64,000 bases of DNA, from the NCBI GenBank assembly GCA_905181825.1, contig CAJIZJ010000012.1:1-64000 (forward strand), written 5' to 3'. Under the pieces are notes generated by a model, which saw only the letters and a program-made list of their open reading frames with translations, was not told the DNA's origin and ran no database searches. Position numbers and translations under genes: made by a program. Origin of the DNA: an uncultured Flavobacteriaceae bacterium (GTDB taxonomy: Bacteria > Bacteroidota > Bacteroidia > Flavobacteriales > Flavobacteriaceae). Shown here one piece after another: positions 54,531-62,091 of the stretch (its first letter is position 1; each line of letters begins with the position of its first letter).

Positions 54531-55733
54531 ATGGCTATTAAACCGGCAAACAAGATACAAGACTTACAATACTTTGGAGAATTTGGAGGAGTTAATCCAT
54601 CAATATCAGATGCTTCAACCTTTACTTTTCTTTCTGCAAAAACAATGTTTGATACTTTTGAGGGTAATGCTGATGGTTGTTACTTATATGCTAGACACAC
54701 CACACCATCCAGTATGTATTTAGGAGAAGCTCTTGCGGCCATGGAAGGAACCGAAACAGCTAATGTCTCAGCTTCTGGAATGGGCTCAATTACTTCAGTT
54801 CTCATGCAATTGTGTGCTGCTGACGACCACGTTGTTTCAAGCCGTACGATATATGGGGGTACCTACGCCTTTCTAAAAAACTTTGCTCCTAAACTTAATA
54901 TAAATACAAGTTTTGTTGATATTACAGACCTAAAGGTTGTTGAGTCTGCCATTAATTCTAAAACAAAAGTCCTCTACTGTGAATCTGTTAGCAATCCATT
55001 GCTTGAAGTAGCAGATATTGATGGCTTGGCTATGCTTGCAAAAAAATACAATTTGAAATTAGTGGTGGATAATACTTTTTCACCCTTGTCAATATCTCCA
55101 AAAGAACTTGGGGCAGATATAGTGATTCATAGTTTGACTAAATTTATTAATGGATCTAGTGATACTGTTGGAGGAGTCGTTTGTGGGACTCAAGAAATGA
55201 TAGACAGCTTAAAGAGTGTAAATGACGGGGCAGCTATGTTATTTGGCGCTACTATGGACAGTCTACGAGCAGCATCTATATTAAAAAACCTTAGAACTCT
55301 TCATATTCGAATTAAACAACATAGTTACAATGCTCTATACTTAGCTAAGAAGTTTGAAAACGATGGTTTAAAAACAGTATATCCTGGGTTGAAGTCTCAT
55401 CCCTCTCATACCATTTTTAAAAGCATGATGAACTCTGAGTATGGATATGGTGGTATGATGACTATTGACGCGGGGAGTCTAGAAAAAGCCAATGCTTTGA
55501 TGGAATTGATGCAAAAAGAAAACTTAGGTTATCTGGCAGTAAGTTTAGGATTTTATAAAACACTATTTAGTGCGCCTGGAAGCTCTACCTCTTCAGAAAT
55601 CCCTGAAGATGAACAAAAGGAAATGGGCCTTAACGATGGACTAATTCGATTTTCAATTGGATTGGACAACGATATTGAACGTACATACCAACAAATGAAA
55701 GCGTGTATGAAAAAAATTGGTGTGATTTCTTAA
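54531..55733 (+). CDS. Cys/Met-metabolism PLP enzyme, methionine gamma-lyase-like
   Basis: A 400-residue PLP enzyme of the trans-sulfuration family: phosphate-binding loop ASGMGSI, tyrosine region RTIYGGTYAF, PLP lysine in IHSLTKFINGSSD. The N-terminus and ARHTTPS segment suit the methionine gamma-lyase-like subgroup. It would split methionine to methanethiol, ammonia and 2-oxobutyrate; 2-oxobutyrate is a possible E1 substrate. Control by the divergent Lrp/AsnC gene is likely. Its stop overlaps the convergent membrane gene by four bases. Confidence 0.83.
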   Translation: MAIKPANKIQDLQYFGEFGGVNPSISDASTFTFLSAKTMFDTFEGNADGCYLYARHTTPSSMYLGEALAAMEGTETANVSASGMGSITSVLMQLCAADDHVVSSRTIYGGTYAFLKNFAPKLNINTSFVDITDLKVVESAINSKTKVLYCESVSNPLLEVADIDGLAMLAKKYNLKLVVDNTFSPLSISPKELGADIVIHSLTKFINGSSDTVGGVVCGTQEMIDSLKSVNDGAAMLFGATMDSLRAASILKNLRTLHIRIKQHSYNALYLAKKFENDGLKTVYPGLKSHPSHTIFKSMMNSEYGYGGMMTIDAGSLEKANALMELMQKENLGYLAVSLGFYKTLFSAPGSSTSSEIPEDEQKEMGLNDGLIRFSIGLDNDIERTYQQMKACMKKIGVIS

Positions 55734-56752
55734 ATCCCTTTAAGTCGAGTCCAGAAAGAATCTAAAGACCCCCGATTTACATCAGGGGCACTAAAAGGGG
55801 CCGCTTCCCAACGGTCCTCTTTTTTGGTTATAGTGAACTTGAAAATCGTGGAATTTGGATCATTTTCATCCATCATTGGATATCTTAAATCCTTGTATAA
55901 AAATGTATTAGGATCAGATGTTTCACTTAAGCTATAATAGCCACCACTAAACCAAGAAAGGGTTTCTAAATCCTTAGGCATATAGCCTATTAAATCATGG
56001 TTTTTGGAGAGTTTATGCCACTTACTAACTGTTGGTGAAGCATCTAAAATCGAATAAAAACCTACAAAATAGTAATCCGCAGTTTCTGCAATTCCATACC
56101 ATAGAAAGTTGTTTAGAATTGTTGGCTGTGTTTGAAACCGTAAATAATCAATTTGCTCTTCAGCTAAGGCTCTTTTGTAAACACCATTTACATGATATTT
56201 GTTGACTATTGTTAACATCATATATAGAGAGCTAACTCCTAAACCTAGCTGTAGAAATAAACGACGTTTAGATGAGTGTCGCTTTAAAAACATAACAACA
56301 ATTAATAGCACTAAAAAAGGAAACGTATACAAAGGGTCAGCAACAGAAATATTATTAAATGCAACTCTATAATTTGAAAATGGAGCAAACAACTGAGTCC
56401 CATAAGCAGTAAAAGAATCTAAAATTGGATGGGTAAAAATGGAAGCGAAAAACAACCACATCCACTCTTTTTGAGTTGTCATTCCATAACGCTTGCCTCT
56501 ATTATACAACCAAAACACCAGTGCGCCAAAGGCTATAGACCCTAGGATAGCAAATAGAAAAGAATGCATAAACCCACGGTGGAATGCCATCGAATCTATT
56601 TCGTTATTGAATAATAATTTACCAATAAATACATCTAAATCCGGGATAGTACCGCCAATGGCTCCAAAAAGCAATGCACGGTTACCAATTTTTTTTCCAA
56701 GGATAGCTTCTCCGCAAGCTGCCCCTAACACTATTTGAGTAATTGAGTCCAT
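55730..56752 (-). CDS. Membrane-bound metal-dependent hydrolase (YdjM family)
   Basis: 340 residues from the ATG at 56752 (MDSITQIVLGAACGEA, the family-typical start); the ORF-track ATG adds seven residues. Conserved H/D residues occur in GGTIPDLD, AFHRGFMHS and FTHPILDSFT, with several membrane helices, followed by a periplasmic tail. The family's E. coli member is LexA-regulated, but its activity is poorly known. Confidence 0.87.
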   Translation of the reverse strand: MDSITQIVLGAACGEAILGKKIGNRALLFGAIGGTIPDLDVFIGKLLFNNEIDSMAFHRGFMHSFLFAILGSIAFGALVFWLYNRGKRYGMTTQKEWMWLFFASIFTHPILDSFTAYGTQLFAPFSNYRVAFNNISVADPLYTFPFLVLLIVVMFLKRHSSKRRLFLQLGLGVSSLYMMLTIVNKYHVNGVYKRALAEEQIDYLRFQTQPTILNNFLWYGIAETADYYFVGFYSILDASPTVSKWHKLSKNHDLIGYMPKDLETLSWFSGGYYSLSETSDPNTFLYKDLRYPMMDENDPNSTIFKFTITKKEDRWEAAPFSAPDVNRGSLDSFWTRLKGI

Positions 56753-56830
56753 AATAAGGGTGTAAAAATACAATTATTGAACGTATTAAAACAATTAAAG
56801 TTAAATCGAATTAATGAATTTTAATTAAGA

Positions 56831-56855
56831 ATATAGTTCAATATAGTTCAATATA
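56831..56855. repeat. 10-bp tandem repeat (ATATAGTTCA x2.5)
   Basis: atatagttca-atatagttca-atata. It lies between the divergent genes at 56752 and 56939 and could affect promoter spacing; copy number may vary. Confidence 0.75.
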
Positions 56856-56938
56856 ATATGTTTAAGCATTTAAACCATAAACGCTGCTACTGTTCTTATT
56901 TGCGTTGTTTCTTTAAAAATTGTATTATTACATGCTAT

Positions 56939-57415
56939 ATGAAAGCGGCTACCGTTATACAACTCAAAAAAGAATTAGAAACTTTAAATGAAGAACATTT
57001 AAGGCAATTGTGTTTACGCTTAGCTCGATTTAAAATTGAAAATAAAGAGTTACTCACCTATTTGTTATTTGAATCTGAAGATGAAGCCTATTACATTGAA
57101 GGTATAAAAGAACAAGTCGATCAATTATTTGAAGAGATTAATACTAAAAGCTATTTTTACATCAAAAAAAGTGTTCGTAAAATATTGCGTTTACTTAAAA
57201 AATATGCGCGCTATTCAAATAGTAAAGAAACAGAAATTGAATTACTTCTTTATTATTGTCATAAACTCAAAAATCTCAAACCTTCGATAAGCAACAATGT
57301 GACACTCACAAATATTTACTTAAAGCAAATTGAGAGCATCGAGAAGAAAATCATTAAATTACATGAAGACCTACAGTACGATTTCCGTGAACGACTTAAC
57401 GATCTCAATGAATAA
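56939..57415 (+). CDS. Helical protein of unknown function
   Basis: 158 residues from the ATG at 56939 ([21 protein letters not shown]); the ORF-track start adds 27 Cys-rich residues that look non-coding. The protein is almost all predicted helix, charged, with Leu-rich repeats of ELxxL type. No catalytic motif. It is 16 bases before the polyphosphate glucokinase gene, so they are co-transcribed; function unknown. Confidence 0.72.
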   Translation: MKAATVIQLKKELETLNEEHLRQLCLRLARFKIENKELLTYLLFESEDEAYYIEGIKEQVDQLFEEINTKSYFYIKKSVRKILRLLKKYARYSNSKETEIELLLYYCHKLKNLKPSISNNVTLTNIYLKQIESIEKKIIKLHEDLQYDFRERLNDLNE

Positions 57416-57431
57416 TATTAAAATCATATAA

Positions 57432-58178
57432 ATGGAAATTTTAGGAATAGATATTGGAGGAACTGGAATAAAAGGAGCTATTGTTGATAGCCTTACAGGT
57501 GAGATAATTAGTGACCGTTTCCGTATCCCCACCCCACAGCCAGCAACTCCTAACAATGTGTCTCAGACTTTGAAATCATTCATAAAAGAATTTCAATGGA
57601 AGGGTCCAGTGGGAATATCATTTCCAACAATTATTAAGAACGGAAAAGCCATGCACTTTGGCAATTTAGACCCTTTATGGCAGTTTATTCAGGTAGACAC
57701 TCTTTTTAAATCAATTACTGGAAACGATTATTATGTTGTTAATGATGCTGATGCCGCTGCTATGGGGGTGATGGAGTTTGGGGTTGGGAAAAACATCAAG
57801 GGACTCGTTATAACCATCACCTTAGGAACTGGGATTGGTTCAGGAGTGTTTTTTAATGGAGAATTAATCTCTAACTTTGAGCTTGGAAGAATGTATGGGC
57901 GTAAAGGAGACATTATGGAACATTTTGCTGCAGACTCCGCCAGGAAGAGAGAAGAATGGAGCTTTAAATCATGGGGCAAACGGGTTAATTTTTTCTTACA
58001 ACATGTTGAATCCACATTCAATCCAGATCTTATAATAATTGGAGGTGGCGTTAGTAAAAAAATGGATAAATTTGAATCATTTATTACAATAAACACCCCA
58101 ATCAAAGCAGCTGAATTAAAAAACAATGCTGGTATTATTGGAGCTGTTATTTTTGCAAAAAAATCAATTACATCTTAA
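57432..58178 (+). CDS. ppgK: Polyphosphate glucokinase (ROK family)
   Basis: A 248-residue ROK kinase: [18 protein letters not shown] at the N-terminus (nucleotide/phosphate-binding), NDADAAAMG (catalytic Asp) and TLGTGIGSG. The DPLWQF and FGNLDP-like elements match PpgK, which phosphorylates glucose using inorganic polyphosphate (or ATP). It sits behind a small helical unknown gene with which it shares a transcript. Product: glucose-6-phosphate. Confidence 0.9.
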   Translation: MEILGIDIGGTGIKGAIVDSLTGEIISDRFRIPTPQPATPNNVSQTLKSFIKEFQWKGPVGISFPTIIKNGKAMHFGNLDPLWQFIQVDTLFKSITGNDYYVVNDADAAAMGVMEFGVGKNIKGLVITITLGTGIGSGVFFNGELISNFELGRMYGRKGDIMEHFAADSARKREEWSFKSWGKRVNFFLQHVESTFNPDLIIIGGGVSKKMDKFESFITINTPIKAAELKNNAGIIGAVIFAKKSITS

Positions 58179-58228
58179 ATTTAAAAAAAAATCATATATT
58201 TATAGTGCAATCCCAAATTGCTGTAATT

Positions 58229-58591
58229 ATGAACACACCTGCAAAAACCCGCTACATGTTAGTCCATGGGCGAAATTTAGTAAAAATTAACGAGATGATA
58301 ATCTCTGAAATTTCAATCGTTAAAAGCTCTCCTAGAGTCTTGTATCAGGTTCCTTTTAAACTTTCAAAAAACCCAAATAGAAACTGGAAAGAACTCCTTT
58401 TAAACTATTGGCCACTTTTATGTAAACAAGTTGAAAATGCTTCTAACACAACCCTATGGGCTTGTCACAATCGGATCATTATAAATAACGTTCCTATTGA
58501 GCTAGATAAATACGTGTTAAACGATTTATTATCAAAGGCCATAGATACAATTAATGAATGGGTTGTTTTAAATAAACAAAAACTTACTTAA
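58229..58591 (+). CDS. Hypothetical protein, about 13 kDa
   Basis: 120 residues from ATG 58229 (MNTPAKTRYMLVHGRNLVK); the ORF-track GTG start adds eight residues. No signal peptide and no known motif. Two Cys (WPLLCKQ, WACHN). It follows ppgK by 50 bases and overlaps the end of convergent holA by 8 bases. Function unknown. Confidence 0.65.
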   Translation: MNTPAKTRYMLVHGRNLVKINEMIISEISIVKSSPRVLYQVPFKLSKNPNRNWKELLLNYWPLLCKQVENASNTTLWACHNRIIINNVPIELDKYVLNDLLSKAIDTINEWVVLNKQKLT

Positions 58592-59585
58592 GAATATTAT
58601 AGATCAGCTCGTTGTATAAGTCTTTTGGACTTAAGTTAGCGCCCACCCCTTTACTCTTGGCATCGTAAATACGTAAAGTTTCTAAAACTCCGCTGATACG
58701 CTTCATTGGAAAGTTTTTGGAAACGGCTATATAATCATTAACAAAATAAGGATTAACTCCTAGTGCCTTAGAAACTGATGTAGGGTTTTTATCTCTAACT
58801 GTATGTAACGTCATTAATTTTGTAAAATACATATACAAAATGGAAATGGTGAGAACAAAAGGATGTTGTTTTTGGTTTTGAGCAAAATAATTGACAATTT
58901 GATAAGCCTTCTTATGATCTAAATTACCAATCGCTTTTTGAAGTTCAAAATTATTAAAGTCCTTAGAAATACCTATATTTTCTTCAATAATTTCAGGTGT
59001 AACCTGTTTATCAGCTCCCACAACAATCTCTAATTTATTTAGTTCATTGGCTATTTTACTTAAATCATTTCCTAGAAACTCTGACAACATCAATGCGGCT
59101 TTCGGTGTAATAGTAATTTGTTTAGATTGTAAATAATTCTGAATCCACGCCGGAACCTTGTCTTCATATATTTTTTTACTGTCGAAAACTACAGCGGATT
59201 TAGACAATGATTTGTAAAGTGCTTTTCGTTTATCTAATGTTTTGTATTTATAATTGAAAACTAAAACGGTAGATGGTTGAGGATTCTTGACATAATCAAC
59301 CATTTGCTCGATTGTCTTAATAAGATTTTGCGCCTCTTTAATTATTACAACTTGCCGCTCAGCCATCATAGGATAACGCTTAGCGTTAGATATAATATCT
59401 TGTACTGACACTTCTTTTCCATACAATACAACCTGGTTAAACCCTTTTTCTTCTTCTTGTAACACATTAGATTCTATATAATCAGAAATCAAATCTATAT
59501 AATAGGACTCCTCACCCATTAAAAAATAAATAGGTGAAATATTACCACTTTTAATGTTAGATATAAGCTGGTTAATAGTATTCAT
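58584..59585 (-). CDS. holA: DNA polymerase III subunit delta
   Basis: A 333-residue clamp-loader protein: N-terminal AAA+-like segment with NISPIYFLMGEESYYID, then helical domains and the motif ISKDFNNFELQKAIG. Subunit delta opens the beta sliding clamp in the replicative clamp loader. It is transcribed divergently from the HsdR-N-like gene, 26 bases away. Confidence 0.93.
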   Translation of the reverse strand: MNTINQLISNIKSGNISPIYFLMGEESYYIDLISDYIESNVLQEEEKGFNQVVLYGKEVSVQDIISNAKRYPMMAERQVVIIKEAQNLIKTIEQMVDYVKNPQPSTVLVFNYKYKTLDKRKALYKSLSKSAVVFDSKKIYEDKVPAWIQNYLQSKQITITPKAALMLSEFLGNDLSKIANELNKLEIVVGADKQVTPEIIEENIGISKDFNNFELQKAIGNLDHKKAYQIVNYFAQNQKQHPFVLTISILYMYFTKLMTLHTVRDKNPTSVSKALGVNPYFVNDYIAVSKNFPMKRISGVLETLRIYDAKSKGVGANLSPKDLYNELIYNILK

Positions 59586-59611
59586 TCAAAAAAAATTACC
59601 AAATTTGTAGT

Positions 59612-60067
59612 GTGCAAGATTTAAATTTTCCGACATACACGTTCAGGCTCAAAAATAGCGAAAATAATACTCATATTTTTGATGTAATACGTAAAAAATT
59701 TGTGGTTCTTCAACCGGAAGAATGGGTACGACAACATTGTGTTAATTTTCTAATCAAAGAAAAAAAATACCCCATCAGTTTAATTAATGTTGAGAAAGTA
59801 GTCCGAATCAATGGACTTAACAAACGTTATGACATAGTCGTTTATAACTCCAACGGAAGTATTCATCTTATAATTGAGTGCAAGGCCCCCAAAATTAAAA
59901 TATCTCAATCAGTATTTGATCAAATTGCAAGATATAATTTAGCTTTAAAAGCCTCTTTTTTGATGGTAACCAACGGATTAAATCATTATTTTTGTACAAT
60001 GGATCATGATTTGGGAATCTATAATTTTCTTGAAGACCTTCCAATTTATAACAACACCGAGATTTGA
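59612..60067 (+). CDS. Stand-alone type I restriction HsdR N-terminal-like domain protein
   Basis: A 151-residue protein from a GTG start. It resembles the HSDR_N_2 domain with a PD-(D/E)XK nuclease core: GLNKRYDIVVY supplies Asp and IIECKAPK supplies E-x-K. Homologues occur across Bacteroidota as single-domain proteins without HsdM/HsdS, so a housekeeping nucleic-acid role is more likely than restriction. Located between holA and a glycosyltransferase, overlapping the latter by four bases. Confidence 0.88.
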   Translation: MQDLNFPTYTFRLKNSENNTHIFDVIRKKFVVLQPEEWVRQHCVNFLIKEKKYPISLINVEKVVRINGLNKRYDIVVYNSNGSIHLIIECKAPKIKISQSVFDQIARYNLALKASFLMVTNGLNHYFCTMDHDLGIYNFLEDLPIYNNTEI

Positions 60068-61047
60068 AATTAGCTATTGTCATACTTAACTGGAATGGGA
60101 AAACTCTTTTAGAGAAATTTTTACCTTCAGTTATTGAACACTCTTCAGGTCATGACATATACGTTGTTGACAATGCCTCTACTGATAATTCAATACTGTT
60201 TTTAGAATCAGAACACCCAACAATTAATTGCATCAAACTCAGTCAAAACCTGGGCTATGCTGGAGGGTATAACGAAAGCCTAAAGCAAATAAATGCGGAT
60301 GTTTATTGTTTGTTAAACTCTGATATTGAAGTAACCAAAAATTGGTTATCTCCCATTTTAAAAATATTTAAATCCGATCCAAACACTCACATAATACAGC
60401 CTAAAATATTAGACTACAACCAAAAAAACAAGTTTGAATATGCCGGAGCTGGCGGCGGCTTTATCGATCAACTTGGATACCCCTACTGCAGAGGACGGAT
60501 TTTCGACTACATTGAAGAAGATTTAGGACAGTATGATGACAGAATAGAAATCTTTTGGGCTTCTGGAGCATGCCTATTTATAAGAACTGAAAGCTTTCAC
60601 TCCCTAAAAGGATTTGATGGTGAGTACTTTGCGCATATGGAAGAAATTGATTTGTGTTGGCGTGCCAAAAACAAAGGATATAAAATAGAATATACTGGTG
60701 CATCAACAGTATATCACATTGGAGGCGCTAGTTTGAATGCTATAAATCCAAAAAAAACCTATTTTAACTTTCGAAATAGCTTGTACACACTGGTTAAAAA
60801 CACACACCACCAATTGTTTATTGTTATATTTTTACGTCTAGTATTAGATGGCTTTGCTGGATTACGATTTTTATCACAAGGGAGGTTTAGCCATTTAACA
60901 GCCATCTTAAAAGCACATGGAAGCTTTTACCTAGAACTTCCTAGACTCCTTAAGTTCAGAAAAGAACAAGAAATAAACAAACAAGGGGAGCGATTGCCTT
61001 CTATTGTATGGTCTTATTTTGTAAGACAAATGAAAGACTTTAAGTAA
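60064..61047 (+). CDS. Glycosyltransferase family 2 protein
   Basis: A 327-residue GT-A enzyme: VILNWNGKTLLEKFLPS and YVVDNASTDNS at the N-terminus, the acidic metal motif in CLLNSDIEV (DxD-like), and WASGACLFIR/HMEEIDLCWRAK later. GT-A rhamnosyl/glycosyl transferase type, acting on cell-surface polysaccharide or glycoprotein glycans. TTG start coupled to the preceding gene by a four-base overlap. C-terminal ~60 residues are hydrophobic/basic and may touch the membrane. Confidence 0.88.
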   Translation: MKLAIVILNWNGKTLLEKFLPSVIEHSSGHDIYVVDNASTDNSILFLESEHPTINCIKLSQNLGYAGGYNESLKQINADVYCLLNSDIEVTKNWLSPILKIFKSDPNTHIIQPKILDYNQKNKFEYAGAGGGFIDQLGYPYCRGRIFDYIEEDLGQYDDRIEIFWASGACLFIRTESFHSLKGFDGEYFAHMEEIDLCWRAKNKGYKIEYTGASTVYHIGGASLNAINPKKTYFNFRNSLYTLVKNTHHQLFIVIFLRLVLDGFAGLRFLSQGRFSHLTAILKAHGSFYLELPRLLKFRKEQEINKQGERLPSIVWSYFVRQMKDFK

Positions 61048-61127
61048 TTAGATAAATAGTTATACAAAAAACTGTATTACAAACAATAATTTTATAATTT
61101 TACGTTATCATTTAAAATCAGAAAAAA

Positions 61128-61982
61128 ATGAATAAAATTTATGCATTCGGAATTACAGCATTACTAATGTTGGTTTCATGTGGACCAAACAAAGAGTTAG
61201 TAGCTGCGCAAGAGAAGTTGAAAAACACTCAAGATTTATTAAATACATCAACTGTAAAATTAAATAGTTGTTTATCAGATAAAGCAGTAGCAGACGCAAG
61301 TCTAGATGCTTTGAAAGATCAAGTAATTGATTTAAGGAAAACTAATGATGCGCTTATTAGTAGTACTAAAGAAATAACACTTTTAACTTCAAAAGGAGCT
61401 GATAACTTAGAAAAAACTCTTGAAAGTCTTCAAGAAAGAGATTTAAAAATTAACCGGTTACAAGATGCAATCACCAAAAAAGACAGTGTTACTTTAGCTA
61501 TTGTATCTAGTTTAAAGAAATCTGTAGGTATTGATGATCCAGACATTGAAATTAATGTTGAAAAAGGAGTTGTATTCATATCTATTGCAGATAAATTACT
61601 ATTTAAAAGCGGTAGTTTCATCGTTACCGAAAAAGCAAAATCTGTCCTTGAAAAAGTGGCTAAGGTAATTTCTGATAAGCCAAATTTTGAAGCTATGATT
61701 GAAGGACATACAGACAGCCAATCTTACTCAAATGGAATCTTAGTTGATAATTGGGATTTAAGTGTTAAACGATCTACTTCTATAATTAGAGAACTGCAAA
61801 CTATGGGAGTAAATCCTGCGCAATTAATTGCTGCTGGACGTAGTAGCTATGTTCCTCTAACAGATAACGACACTGCTGAAAACAGAGCTAAAAATAGAAG
61901 GACACGTGTTGTTGTACTTCCTAAAATTGATCAGTTTTATGAAATGATAGAAAGTGAAATGAAAGCTCTCTCTGGTCAATAA
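61128..61982 (+). CDS. OmpA-family peptidoglycan-binding lipoprotein
   Basis: A 284-residue lipoprotein (signal MNKIYAFGITALLMLVSC). Residues ~20-130 are a long coiled coil with Lys/Asp-rich heptads. The C-terminal OmpA domain has EGHTDSQSYS and a NRRTRVVVLP segment that binds peptidoglycan diaminopimelate. It tethers the outer membrane to the wall. A strong terminator follows. Confidence 0.9.
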   Translation: MNKIYAFGITALLMLVSCGPNKELVAAQEKLKNTQDLLNTSTVKLNSCLSDKAVADASLDALKDQVIDLRKTNDALISSTKEITLLTSKGADNLEKTLESLQERDLKINRLQDAITKKDSVTLAIVSSLKKSVGIDDPDIEINVEKGVVFISIADKLLFKSGSFIVTEKAKSVLEKVAKVISDKPNFEAMIEGHTDSQSYSNGILVDNWDLSVKRSTSIIRELQTMGVNPAQLIAAGRSSYVPLTDNDTAENRAKNRRTRVVVLPKIDQFYEMIESEMKALSGQ

Positions 61983-62007
61983 AATACACAAATAATAGAT
62001 AAATTAT

Positions 62008-62035
62008 AAAAGCCCACCGTTTTGGTTGGGCTTTT
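62008..62035 (+). terminator. Intrinsic terminator after the OmpA-like gene
   Basis: AAAAGCCCACC-GTTTT-GGTTGGGCTTTTT, stem with one bulged T and a T-tract. Just before the pheT promoter. Confidence 0.85.
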
Positions 62036-62037
62036 TA

Positions 62038-62068
62038 TTTGATAGCTAATAGCTTTATTTTATATTTG
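62038..62068 (+). promoter_or_regulatory. Bacteroidota-type promoter of pheT
   Basis: TTTG, exactly 19 bases, TATATTTG: a full match to TTTG-N19-TAnnTTTG, ending 23 bases before the pheT ATG. The -33 element overlaps the tail of the preceding terminator. Confidence 0.8.
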
Positions 62069-62091
62069 CTCAAAAGCTATAACACCCTACA

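Noticed and set aside
57731-58126. 131-residue minus-strand ORF inside ppgK
   Set aside because: Opposite-strand shadow of a clear ROK kinase; composition (Ser/Pro/Ile-rich) is typical of antisense frames.
59612-60067. Restriction-modification system
   Set aside because: Only an HsdR-N-like domain is present; no methylase, specificity subunit or helicase gene is nearby.
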